DNA of 64,000 nucleotides. It comes from JAVVHH01 sp964235765. GTDB lineage: Bacteria > Pseudomonadota > Alphaproteobacteria > Acetobacterales > Acetobacteraceae. The stretch's first letter is position 1; every line of letters begins with the position of its first letter. The position numbers and the translations under genes are program-made. The notes below the pieces were generated by a model. That model saw nothing but the letters and a program-made list of their open reading frames with translations, did not search any database and had not been told where the DNA came from. Location: the NCBI GenBank assembly GCA_964235765.1, contig CAXSDH010000011.1, forward strand, positions 1 to 64,000, read 5' to 3'. Below are positions 18,189 through 26,372 of this stretch, one piece after another.

Positions 18189-21100
18189 GTGCTGCTCGAC
18201 CGGGGCTGGCTCGAAGCAGGCCTGCTCTCGCGGCTGGTGGCGGATTACGGCCTCGATCCCGACCGGGCGCTGGCGGCAGCGGCGGACCGGCTTGGCCTCG
18301 GGCCGATCGCGCTGTTCGCTGCCGGCTGGTATCGGCAGCGGAACCGGTTGCCCTTGGGTTGCGACGCGTTCGGCCACTATATGGACATCGGGGCGGCGGC
18401 CCGGCTGGATCCGCACCCACTCTTCTCCGTCAGCCACTACCTTCAGCAAGCGCCGGAGGCCGGGAGGCCGGGCGTAAATCCTCTGTTACATTTCCTGGAG
18501 GTCGGCGGTCCGGCCGGATTGGACAGCCATCCCTTGTTCTTGAGCCGTTGGTATTGGGACACCAACCTCGACGTGCTGCATGCGGGCATGATCCCGATCG
18601 TCCATTTCCTCAAATACGGCAGCCGCGAGGGGCGCGAACCCAATCCGCTGTTCTGCCGAGACTTCTACCTCGGGCAGTGCAGCGACTCCGCGGTCGCCGA
18701 CAATCCGTTCTTGCACTTCGTGCTCGCCGGCAACGCGGCCGGGTTGAGCCCGCACCCGTCCTTCCGGCCGCAGCGGGTCCTCGATACCTTTGCGGCGGCA
18801 GCGGAGCAGGGCGCGTTGCCCGCCTACCTCGCGGTGGTCGGGCACGCCCAGCCGAAGCGCGCACGGCAGTTGGAATGCCGGCAAGCGGAGCCGGGCATCG
18901 TGCCAGGCCCGATGGCGACGGCCGAGAGCGAGCCCGGCGCCACGACCCGCGCCGGCGTGGCCTTGTTGCAGGCCCTGGACGCCGCGGCGCCCCTCGTTGC
19001 GCGTGCCGGCCCGACCCGTGCCGGGCCCTACCAGGTCGCTAAGCTTCGCGCCATCGAGGCGGACCCGGACCTGCCGGCCGACCTTGCGGCAGCCATGGCC
19101 GCCGGCAAGGGCGCGCTCAGCACGGAGACGCTGCTGAACGGCGTGGGCCTCGTGCCCCGGCGCCGTCCGCAGCCGCCGCCGGGGCACGAGGCGCCGCGGG
19201 ACATACTCGAGCGCTACGAGGCGTGCCGGTTCGAGACGGCCGGGCGGTTCCGGCTCGATCCCAGCCGCGCGGGCACGGCGCCTGGGGGAGTCCTGATCTC
19301 GATCATCATGCCGGTCTACCGGCCGCCATTGCAGTTCCTGGAGCGGGCGGTGCTGTCCGTCATTTGCCAGACCTATCCGGATTGGGAGCTGTGCCTGGTG
19401 GACGACTGCTCCGGTGACCCCGGCCTGTCGGCCGCGCTGGCCCGCCTGGCTGCACGGGACCGGCGGATCAAGCTGGCCACCAGCCGCAAGAATGGCGGCA
19501 TCGCGCAAGCATCCAACCGGGCGCTGGCGCTGGCCGCCGGGGACTATGTCGGCCTGCTGGACCACGACGACATGCTGACCGCCGACGCGCTCGCGGTGGT
19601 GGCCGAGCATCTGCGCGGCCACCCAGACACCGACCTGGTCTATAGCGACGAGTGCACCATCGACGGAGACGACATTCCGGCCGGCCTGTTCACCAAGCCG
19701 GATTGGAGCCCGCTGCTGCTGACCAGCGTCATGTATACCGGGCATTTCTCGGTCTATCGCACGGCCCTGGTGCGCGACCTCGGCGGGTTCCGCTCCGAAT
19801 TCGACTTCTCGCAGGATTACGACCTGGCCTTGCGCGTGGCCGAGCGCCAGCCCGTGGTCAAGCATCTGCGCCACCTGATCTACGGTTGGCGCATGATCCC
19901 GGGCTCGGCGTCCGCTGGCGGCAAGCCTGCCGCGCGCGCCAGCAACATCGCCGCCCTGCAAGCGGCGGTAGACCGGCGGGGCTGGGAGGGTGGGGCCACG
20001 GCGCTGCCCTTCGCCAATCGCGTGGTACGTGCCATGCCGGAGCCGAAACCGCTGGTGTCGATCGTCCTGCCGTCCGACAACGCGGACCACGTTCTGCAAG
20101 CCGTGATGTCCATCGTCGCGCACACCACCTACGACGCCTACGAAATCGTCGTGGTCGCCAACCCGGCCACGATCGAGGCGTGCGGGGCGGCGCTGCGGCC
20201 CGGCCGGGTCCGCTTCGTGCGGTACGACAAGCCCTTCAACTTCTCCGAAAAATGCAACGAGGGCGCGCAGGCCGCCGCCGGGGCGCACCTCGTGTTCTTC
20301 AACGACGACGTGCGCGTGCTCACGCCCGGCTGGCTGGAGGCCGTGCTGGAATGCTTGACCTTGCCCGGGGTCGGCGCGGTGGCGCCTAAGCTGCTGTATG
20401 AGGACAACTCCATCCAGCACGCCGGGATGATCACCGGCACGCGGCGGCTGGTCAGCACGGCGTTCCACCGCTTTCCCTGCCGCACGGCCGCGCACTACAA
20501 CCTGGCGCAGAGCGCACGTGAGGTCTCGTTGCTGTCCGGCGCCTGCCTGGCCGTAGCCGCATCCACCTTCGCCGGGCTCGGCGGCTTCGACGCCGTCAAC
20601 ACGCCCATCGCCCATTCCGACGTCGATCTCTGCCTGCGGCTGCGGGAGTCCGGCCTCTCCTGCGTCTACACGCCCCATGCGGAGCTGACCCATATCGGCC
20701 ACGTCTCGATTGGCCAGGTCTCGATTGGCCAGGCGGGGGAGGGGACGCGCGAGTTCCGGCCGGACAAGGCCGACATCTACCTGATGCGCCGGTTCGGCGG
20801 CATGGTGCAGGACGATCCCTACTTCCCGCCCGGCATGCGCGAGCTGCTGGCAATCGGCGACCAGCACCCGTTCCGCTACCGAGCGGCCCCGCGCGCGGGA
20901 CGTCTCGCCGCTTCGCGAGGCGATGCGCTGCTTGTCTCGCACGACCTCAGCGGCAGCGGCGCGCCCAAGATCGTGTTCGACATGGCGCGCACCTTGGTGG
21001 GCGCGGGATGGTACGTGCTGGTCATGTCGCCCGAGGACGGCCCGTATCGCGACCGCCTGCTGGCATTGGGCGCGGACGTGATGATCGAACCGGGCGCGCT

Positions 21101-21977
21101 CGAACCGGATGGCAGCGTCGTCGATCTCGCCCGCAACTTCGACGTGGTCGTCGGCAACACCGTGCTGTGCTGGCGGTTGATGCCGGCCTTGGCGCGGTTC
21201 ACCCGCGTTTTCCTTTACGCCCACGAGACCGGATTGACGGCGGATCTGCAAGCCGCCTACCCGGATTTCAACGAAGCGCTTCGCTGCGCGCACGGCGTTT
21301 GGGCCGGCAGCGAGCGTGCCGCGGTCGTGCTGCGCGAGGCTGGAGTGGAGACGCTCGTGCTGGAGTATGGGGTCGAAGCCCCGGAGCCGCTCCGGACGGT
21401 GGCACGCGGTGCCGAGATCAATATCGCGCTGCTGGCGACCATCGAGCCGCGCAAAGGCCAGGACCTCGCGGTGAAAGCCTTCCGGTTGTTGCCGCCGGAG
21501 GTGCAGGCGCGCTGCCGGCTGGGGCTGAACGGGCGGCCGCACGACCTGCCGTTCACCGCGGCCATCCAGGCGCTGGCGGATTGTCAGCCGAGGGTCAGCC
21601 TCGGGCCGGAGCTCGATTTCGAGGACTACCGGCGCGCCCTTTCGGCCGCGGACATCGTGCTGTGCCCGTCACGCGACGACACGCTGCCGCTGGTTTCACT
21701 GAATGCGTTGGCGGAAGGCAAGGTTCTGGTATGCAGCCGAGAGGTCGGCACCGCCTCCTATATCGAGGACGGCGTTTCCGGCTTCATCCTGGAGGAGAAC
21801 CGTCCGGCGGCGATCGCCCGGATGCTTGCGCGGGTCGTCGCCGCGCGGAGGCGCTGGCCGGAGATCGGCGAGGCGGCGCGGCAGGTGTTCCGCGACAACT
21901 TCTCCGAGCCGCAGTTCGAGCGGCGGCTGCGGGCCATCCTGGAGCCGCCGCGGCAACTTGCGCGCGCCGCGGAGTAG
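18189..21977 (+). CDS. Giant glycosyltransferase: four N-terminal repeats, two GT2 domains and a GT4 domain
   Basis: A 1262-residue protein from a GTG start; no ATG is in frame nearby. Residues about 38-186 hold four repeats of 36-38 residues with the consensus P-x-x-LF-x4-[WY]Y ... [HG]-x-[FY]-x3-G-x4-L (for example DPHPLFSVSHY and DSHPLFLSRWY). GT2 domain 1 (about 368-600) has IIMPVYRP and LLDHDD. GT2 domain 2 (about 620-860) has VSIVLPSDN and FFNDDVRVLTPGW. A GT4-type domain (about 911-1255) begins DALLVSHDLSGSGAPKIVFD and keeps the LCPSRDDTLPLVSLNALAEGK motif. It is presumably cytoplasmic and assembles or extends a surface glycan. The product is unknown. Confidence 0.88.
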   Translation: MLLDRGWLEAGLLSRLVADYGLDPDRALAAAADRLGLGPIALFAAGWYRQRNRLPLGCDAFGHYMDIGAAARLDPHPLFSVSHYLQQAPEAGRPGVNPLLHFLEVGGPAGLDSHPLFLSRWYWDTNLDVLHAGMIPIVHFLKYGSREGREPNPLFCRDFYLGQCSDSAVADNPFLHFVLAGNAAGLSPHPSFRPQRVLDTFAAAAEQGALPAYLAVVGHAQPKRARQLECRQAEPGIVPGPMATAESEPGATTRAGVALLQALDAAAPLVARAGPTRAGPYQVAKLRAIEADPDLPADLAAAMAAGKGALSTETLLNGVGLVPRRRPQPPPGHEAPRDILERYEACRFETAGRFRLDPSRAGTAPGGVLISIIMPVYRPPLQFLERAVLSVICQTYPDWELCLVDDCSGDPGLSAALARLAARDRRIKLATSRKNGGIAQASNRALALAAGDYVGLLDHDDMLTADALAVVAEHLRGHPDTDLVYSDECTIDGDDIPAGLFTKPDWSPLLLTSVMYTGHFSVYRTALVRDLGGFRSEFDFSQDYDLALRVAERQPVVKHLRHLIYGWRMIPGSASAGGKPAARASNIAALQAAVDRRGWEGGATALPFANRVVRAMPEPKPLVSIVLPSDNADHVLQAVMSIVAHTTYDAYEIVVVANPATIEACGAALRPGRVRFVRYDKPFNFSEKCNEGAQAAAGAHLVFFNDDVRVLTPGWLEAVLECLTLPGVGAVAPKLLYEDNSIQHAGMITGTRRLVSTAFHRFPCRTAAHYNLAQSAREVSLLSGACLAVAASTFAGLGGFDAVNTPIAHSDVDLCLRLRESGLSCVYTPHAELTHIGHVSIGQVSIGQAGEGTREFRPDKADIYLMRRFGGMVQDDPYFPPGMRELLAIGDQHPFRYRAAPRAGRLAASRGDALLVSHDLSGSGAPKIVFDMARTLVGAGWYVLVMSPEDGPYRDRLLALGADVMIEPGALEPDGSVVDLARNFDVVVGNTVLCWRLMPALARFTRVFLYAHETGLTADLQAAYPDFNEALRCAHGVWAGSERAAVVLREAGVETLVLEYGVEAPEPLRTVARGAEINIALLATIEPRKGQDLAVKAFRLLPPEVQARCRLGLNGRPHDLPFTAAIQALADCQPRVSLGPELDFEDYRRALSAADIVLCPSRDDTLPLVSLNALAEGKVLVCSREVGTASYIEDGVSGFILEENRPAAIARMLARVVAARRRWPEIGEAARQVFRDNFSEPQFERRLRAILEPPRQLARAAE
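20703..20732. repeat. 15-bp tandem duplication inside the 1262-aa glycosyltransferase
   Basis: GTCTCGATTGGCCAG occurs at 20703-20717 and again, identically, at 20718-20732. It duplicates five codons (VSIGQ) between the second GT2 and GT4 domains and keeps the frame. Confidence 0.9.
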
Positions 21978-21985
21978 CTACTCCG
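21970..21985. repeat. 16-bp perfect palindrome across two abutting stop codons
   Basis: CGGAGTAGCTACTCCG reads the same on both strands. It contains the TAG of the glycosyltransferase (21975-21977) and the TAG of the NUDIX gene (complement of 21978-21980), which abut with no base between them. As RNA it could fold on either transcript but has no U tract. Confidence 0.8.
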
Positions 21986-22517
21986 ACCGCCAACTGCGCT
22001 CCTTGAACACGGCCAGCGCCTGCCGCGCCCGCCGGGCGGCGTCGTCCATCGCGAGCCAGGCTAGCAGCCGCTGCAGCACTTCGCGGGTCACGAGCATGAT
22101 GTCGAGCGCCAGGGCCTCCTCGACGCCGTAGAACCGGAGGCCCTCGAGTTCGCGGGAGTCGGCCGCCTTTCCCTGGGTCGTGCCAGCCTCGGCGACCAGG
22201 AAGCGGGCGTTGAAGCGCATGGGCATCCTGGGCGGCGTCACGGCCCGGCACAGATAATGGATCGCATGCAGGCGGGGCGGCGCGCCGAAGGTGAGCCCGG
22301 TCTCCTCCTCGAGTTCCCGCGCCGCCGCAACCACCAGGGCGCGGGCCAGCTTGGGCCCGGCACTGCGCCCCAGCATGGCCAAGGTGCCGGCATCCGGCTC
22401 GGAGGCAGCCGGCGCCGCGCCGTCCTGCTTTTCGACGGCCCCGCCGGGGAACACCAGCCGGTTCGGCATGAAGCGGTGCCCGGCGCCGCGCAGGCCCATC
22501 AGCACCTCCGCGCCCAT
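21978..22517 (-). CDS. NUDIX hydrolase with an unclear start
   Basis: The frame from ATG 22517 gives 179 residues with the NUDIX helix as a variant (LVVAAARELEEETGL; the REEE core appears as RELEEE), preceded by RLVFPGGAVE. The same frame continues upstream for 32 plausible codons (including PRAVFARHAASLILWRDGP, the first strand of the fold) before a TAG at 22614-22616, yet that stretch has no ATG, GTG or TTG. Starting at 22517 would remove the first beta strand. Either a CTG start is used, or the original start has been lost, or there is a sequence error. Family members hydrolyse nucleoside diphosphates or CoA; the substrate here is unknown. Confidence 0.75.
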   Translation of the reverse strand: MGAEVLMGLRGAGHRFMPNRLVFPGGAVEKQDGAAPAASEPDAGTLAMLGRSAGPKLARALVVAAARELEEETGLTFGAPPRLHAIHYLCRAVTPPRMPMRFNARFLVAEAGTTQGKAADSRELEGLRFYGVEEALALDIMLVTREVLQRLLAWLAMDDAARRARQALAVFKERSWRSE

Positions 22518-22739
22518 CGGGCCATCGCGCCACAGTATGAGGCTGGCGGCATGGCGGGCGAAGACGGCGCGCGGCTTCGGTGCGGGCAGGCTCAGACGGG
22601 CAGCCAGTTCTTGCTAGGAAATAAAGACACTCGGCCTCGCATCCATCGTCAGCCATGCCCGGTATTGGACATGTTGAAGGCGCCGGCCTGGACCGCCGAC
22701 GCCTTCGGGGACGCCACTACAGCAAAACAGGGAACCGCA

Positions 22740-22916
22740 ATGGACATCCGCCTCCGCGGCGCGCTGCTCGCGCTCACGCTCGGCCCGCCGCTCGCTGCCC
22801 CGGCTTTCGCCCAGGCCGACGTTTGCGGCGCGCCGATATCCGCATCTAAGGACATCGCCGGCAACGTCGTCAACCTCGCCGGCAACGCGGCCCATCGCGT
22901 GCTGCTGCTGATGTGA
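22740..22916 (+). CDS. Short secreted protein, probable truncated fasciclin-domain protein
   Basis: A 58-residue product with a good Shine-Dalgarno (AGGGA) before the ATG. The signal peptide is clear (RLRGALLALTLGPPLAAPAFA, cleavage near AFAQA). The mature part, DVCGAPISASKDIAGNVVN and on, resembles the start of alphaproteobacterial fasciclin proteins as I remember them (GGAPMYPSKNIVxNAVNS..H..L), then stops at TGA where about 140 more residues would be expected. It lies directly upstream of a SigK/RskA pair; in mycobacteria SigK drives fasciclin-domain genes mpt70/mpt83. I infer a decayed or minimised fasciclin gene; the resemblance rests on memory of the family. Confidence 0.5.
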   Translation: MDIRLRGALLALTLGPPLAAPAFAQADVCGAPISASKDIAGNVVNLAGNAAHRVLLLM

Positions 22917-22996
22917 CCCGCGGGGTCCGCAGCGCGCCCGCGTGCTGCCGGACCATGCACTTGCCGCCATCCCCTGGGCAGGGCGATGATGCGGAC

Positions 22997-23566
22997 ATGA
23001 TGAATGCCGCACCCGACCAGTCCTTGTCAGACGAGGTTGCCATGCTCCTGGGTTTATGTGCCCAGGCCGACGGTGACGCATTCCGCCGGCTGTACGACCT
23101 GCAATCGCCGACCCTGTACGGCGTCGCGCTGCGCATCACCCGCCAACCGGCCCTCGCCGCCGATGCGGTGCACGACGCGCTGCTGCAGGTGTGGCGCAAC
23201 GCCGCCCGCTTCGACCCGGCGCGCGGCAACGCCCGCGCCTGGCTGCTCAGCCTCGTGCGCTACCGCGCGCTCGATGCCGTGACCCGTACCCGCCGCGAGG
23301 TGCTGGGCGCCGACCTGCCGGAACTTGCCGACCCCGACCCAAGCCCGCTCGACCGGCTGCTGCAAACCCGGGACGGCCAGGCGCTGCACCGCTGCCTTGG
23401 CGAAGTGGAGCCCGAGCGGCGCAACCTGGTCGTGCTCGCCTTTGTGGAAGGGCTGACCCACACGGAGGTTGCCGCCCGCGTCGGGCAGCCGCTGGGCACG
23501 GTGAAATCCAACATACGCCGGGCCCTGATGGTGCTGCGGACATGCCTCGGCGGACCTGCGGCATGA
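22997..23566 (+). CDS. ECF RNA polymerase sigma factor, SigK-like
   Basis: A 189-residue ECF factor. Region 2 is DAFRRLYDLQSPTLYGVALRI through VWRNAARFDPARGNARAWL (in parts), and region 4 is LVVLAFVEGLTHTEVAARVG plus PLGTVKSNIRRAL. Close resemblance to the SigK group and the adjacent RskA-type anti-sigma gene support the assignment. The open frame can start at GTG 22913, but ATG 22997 or 23000 matches normal N-termini. The stop overlaps the next ATG (ATGA), so the pair is translationally coupled. Confidence 0.88.
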   Translation: MMNAAPDQSLSDEVAMLLGLCAQADGDAFRRLYDLQSPTLYGVALRITRQPALAADAVHDALLQVWRNAARFDPARGNARAWLLSLVRYRALDAVTRTRREVLGADLPELADPDPSPLDRLLQTRDGQALHRCLGEVEPERRNLVVLAFVEGLTHTEVAARVGQPLGTVKSNIRRALMVLRTCLGGPAA

Positions 23567-24273
23567 GCGGCGCCGGCAACGACCCGGAGATCGAGGATCG
23601 CGACCTGCTCGCGGCCGAATACGTGATCGGGACGCTTGCCCCGGAGCAGGCGCGGGCGCTGGAGGCGCTGGCGATGCACGACCCCGCCATCGCCACGAGC
23701 ATCGCCGTCTGGCAGGACCGGCTGGCTCCCCTGGCCGAGGCCGTGCCGAAAGTGGCGCCGCCGGCGGTGCTGTGGCGGCGCCTTGCCTTGGCGACCGGCA
23801 TCGAGGGCGTGGCCGCCGGCCCGCCCGCGCCCCGGCGCGGCAACCGGCTCTGGCGCAGCCCGGGCCTGTGGCGGGCCACGACGGTCGTCTCGATGGCCGT
23901 GGCCGCAAGCCTCGCCTTCATGCTGCTCGGCCGTCCCGCCCAGCAAGGCGAGCCGCTGCTTGCAGCGCTTTCGCCTTACGGCAGCCCGGGCGCCACGTTC
24001 CTGGTGCGTGTGGACGCCAACGGCCTGGCCACCATCGTTGCCGCAGGCGCGCCGAACACGCCGCAAGGCCGCGCCCTCGAGTTGTGGGCGCTCAATGCGG
24101 GCGCTACGGCGCCCGTCAGCCTCGGCCTGCTGCCCGGCGCCGGGCGCAAGCAACTGCTGGTGCCGAACCGCGCCGGAACGCAACTCCTTGTCAGCCAGGA
24201 GCCTGAAGGCGGCTCGCCGACCGGGCAGCCGACGGGGCCCGTGGTCTATGCGGGGCTGCTGACGGGTGCATGA
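23563..24273 (+). CDS. Anti-sigma factor, RskA family
   Basis: A 236-residue membrane anti-sigma factor. The N-terminal sigma-binding domain (DRDLLAAEYVIGTLAPEQARAL) is followed by one transmembrane helix (about 107-125, TTVVSMAVAASLAFMLLG) and an extracytoplasmic RskA C-terminal domain (VRVDANGLATIVAAGAPNTP ... LELWALNAG). It should hold the SigK-like factor inactive until regulated proteolysis. The ATG at 23563 overlaps the sigma stop. About 137 bases separate it from the SUF regulator. Confidence 0.88.
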   Translation: MSGAGNDPEIEDRDLLAAEYVIGTLAPEQARALEALAMHDPAIATSIAVWQDRLAPLAEAVPKVAPPAVLWRRLALATGIEGVAAGPPAPRRGNRLWRSPGLWRATTVVSMAVAASLAFMLLGRPAQQGEPLLAALSPYGSPGATFLVRVDANGLATIVAAGAPNTPQGRALELWALNAGATAPVSLGLLPGAGRKQLLVPNRAGTQLLVSQEPEGGSPTGQPTGPVVYAGLLTGA

Positions 24274-24339
24274 CGGCGACGCCGCGGGCAAAATGGCGTG
24301 AAACCCGCGGCCAGTGCCGTCCCGCCAGCCGTGCAGCCC

Positions 24340-24397
24340 TTGACGCTCCGCCGCCTACGCCTCATCTGCTGTCAATCAGGACTGCACCGGTCCGATT
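24340..24397 (+). promoter_or_regulatory. Candidate promoter/operator of the SUF operon
   Basis: TTGACG (24340-24345) is a good -35 element, but no convincing -10 follows at 17 bases. Downstream, AATCAGGAC and GGTCCGATT (24374-24397) form an imperfect inverted repeat about 13 bases before the Rrf2-regulator start. It is a natural place for that regulator to bind its own promoter. Only sequence position supports it. Confidence 0.3.
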
Positions 24398-24409
24398 ACG
24401 GGTTGAACG

Positions 24410-24874
24410 ATGCTGAGGCTGTCCAAACTCGCGGATTATGCGGTCGTGGTTCTCGTGCGGCTCTCGCTGGGCGAGCCGTGCCAGACCTCGCCGGGCATCG
24501 CCGCCGTCACCGGGCTGCCTGAGCCCACCGTCGCCAAGGTGCTCAAGGCGCTGGCGGCCGGCGGCCTAGTCACCAGTCAGCGAGGTGCGCGCGGTGGATA
24601 CCGCCTGGCCCGGCCATTGCCGGAGATCGCCGTCGCCGACGTTATTGGCGCCATCGACGGACCGATCCATCTGACGGCTTGCGTCGAAGGTTCGCATTCC
24701 AGTTGCGAGGCCGAGCATGCCTGTCCCTGCCGGGGCCAGTGGGACCCGGTGAACCATGCCGTCGTGCAAGCGCTCCGGGGCATATCGCTCGCCGCGATGG
24801 CGTCTGCCGCGCCCCGGGCGCGCTCGCCCATCGCCCTCCCGATCTCCGCCGTCCTCCCAATCTCTGCTGAGTAG
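24410..24874 (+). CDS. Rrf2-family SUF transcriptional regulator
   Basis: A 154-residue winged-helix repressor. The N-terminus LSKLADYAVVVLVRLS and the wing GARGGYRLARP are standard Rrf2. A cysteine cluster (CVEGSHSSCEAEHACPC, spacing C-x7-C-x5-C-x-C) can ligate an Fe-S cluster, as in IscR/SufR-type regulators. As the first gene of the SUF operon, 7 bases before sufB, it probably senses cluster supply and represses the operon when clusters are plentiful. The last 25 residues are low-complexity. Confidence 0.92.
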   Translation: MLRLSKLADYAVVVLVRLSLGEPCQTSPGIAAVTGLPEPTVAKVLKALAAGGLVTSQRGARGGYRLARPLPEIAVADVIGAIDGPIHLTACVEGSHSSCEAEHACPCRGQWDPVNHAVVQALRGISLAAMASAAPRARSPIALPISAVLPISAE

Positions 24875-24881
24875 GTCATCC

Positions 24882-26372
24882 ATGTCCGCAGTTGCCGAGA
24901 CCCTTGACGCCGTCCAGTCCCTCACGCAGTCCGGTTACAAGTGGGGCTTCGAGACGGATATCGAGATGGAGATCGCCCCCAAGGGGCTGACCACCGACAC
25001 CATCCGCATGATCTCCGCCAAGAAGGAGGAGCCGGAGTGGCTGCTGGAGTGGCGGTTGTCGGCGTTTGCCGCCTGGCAGACCATGACGGAGCCGAATTGG
25101 GCGAAGGTCGGGTATCCCAAGATCGACTACCAGGACATTCACTATTACGCAGCCCCCAAGGGTCCCGCGCCAAAGAGCCTCGCCGAGGTCGATCCCGAGT
25201 TGCTCGCCATGTACGAGAAGCTCGGCATTCCCTTGAAGGAGCGCGCGATCCTGGCCGGGGTCGAGGGCGCGGAGGCGTTGCCCGACCAGGCGCCGGACGT
25301 GGCGATCGACGCGGTGTTCGACAGCGTGTCCGTCGCCACCACCTTCCGCAGCACGCTCGAAAAGGCCGGGGTCATCTTCTGCCCGATCAGCGAGGCGGTG
25401 CGCGAGCATCCCGAGCTGGTTCGCAAGTATCTCGGCACCGTGGTGCCCGCGGCCGACAACTACTTCAGCGCCCTCAACTCGGCCGTTTTCACCGATGGCA
25501 GCTTCGTCTACATCCCCAAGGGCGTGCGTTGCCCGATGGAGCTGAGCACCTATTTCCGCATCAATGCCCGCAACACCGGGCAGTTCGAGCGGACGCTGAT
25601 CATCGCCGACGCCGGGTCGTATGTCAGCTACCTCGAGGGCTGCACGGCGCCGCAGCGCGACGAGAACCAGTTGCACGCCGCCGTGGTCGAGCTGGTCGCC
25701 TTCGACGACGCGCAGATCAAGTACAGCACGGTGCAGAACTGGTATCCGGGCGATGCCCAGGGCAAGGGCGGCATTTACAACTTCGTCACCAAGCGGGCCG
25801 CCTGCCGCGGCGCCCGCAGCAAGGTGAGTTGGACGCAGGTGGAGACCGGGTCCGCGATCACCTGGAAGTATCCGAGCTGCATCCTGCAAGGCGAGGGCAG
25901 TGTGGGCGAGTTCTACTCGGTCGCCGTGACCAACAACCGCCAGCAGGCCGATACCGGCACCAAGATGATCCATATCGGCAAGAACACGCGCAGCACGATC
26001 GTCTCGAAGGGCATCAGCGCCGGCCGGTCCGACAACACCTATCGGGGGTTGGTGCGCATCCTGCCGCGGGCGTCGGGCGCGCGGAACTTCACCCAGTGCG
26101 ACAGCCTGCTGATCGGCGACCAGTGCGGGGCGCACACCGTGCCCTACATCGAAAGCCGCAACCCCACCGCCAAGGTGGAGCACGAGGCCACCACGTCCAA
26201 GATCGCCGAGGACCAGCTGTTTTATTGCCGCAGCCGGGGCCTGTCGCAAGAGGACGCCGTGGGGCTGATCGTCAACGGCTTCTGCAAGGACGTGTTGAAG
26301 GAACTGCCCATGGAGTTCGCGGTCGAGGCGCAGAAGTTGCTCGCCGTGTCGTTGGAGGGGTCGGTCGGTTAG
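24882..26372 (+). CDS. sufB: Fe-S cluster assembly protein SufB
   Basis: A 496-residue scaffold subunit of the SufBC2D complex, on which Fe-S clusters are built. Typical blocks are YKWGFETDIE, GVRCPMELSTYFRIN, LEGCTAPQRDENQLHAAVVE, VQNWYPGD and the C-terminal SLLIGDQCGAHTVPYIESRN region, with conserved Cys, Glu and His that bind the nascent cluster. The ATG at 24882 follows the regulator stop by 7 bases; an open frame upstream is shadow of that regulator. The stop is immediately followed by sufC (TAGATG). Confidence 0.97.
   Translation: MSAVAETLDAVQSLTQSGYKWGFETDIEMEIAPKGLTTDTIRMISAKKEEPEWLLEWRLSAFAAWQTMTEPNWAKVGYPKIDYQDIHYYAAPKGPAPKSLAEVDPELLAMYEKLGIPLKERAILAGVEGAEALPDQAPDVAIDAVFDSVSVATTFRSTLEKAGVIFCPISEAVREHPELVRKYLGTVVPAADNYFSALNSAVFTDGSFVYIPKGVRCPMELSTYFRINARNTGQFERTLIIADAGSYVSYLEGCTAPQRDENQLHAAVVELVAFDDAQIKYSTVQNWYPGDAQGKGGIYNFVTKRAACRGARSKVSWTQVETGSAITWKYPSCILQGEGSVGEFYSVAVTNNRQQADTGTKMIHIGKNTRSTIVSKGISAGRSDNTYRGLVRILPRASGARNFTQCDSLLIGDQCGAHTVPYIESRNPTAKVEHEATTSKIAEDQLFYCRSRGLSQEDAVGLIVNGFCKDVLKELPMEFAVEAQKLLAVSLEGSVG

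Noticed and set aside
18486..21542. 1018-codon minus-strand frame under the 1262-aa glycosyltransferase
   Set aside because: The plus strand carries clear GT2 and GT4 motifs; the antisense is low-complexity.
22617..22652. GGAAAT ... CGTC as an ECF promoter for the fasciclin-like gene
   Set aside because: The spacing between the elements is about 24 bases; ECF promoters need about 16-17.
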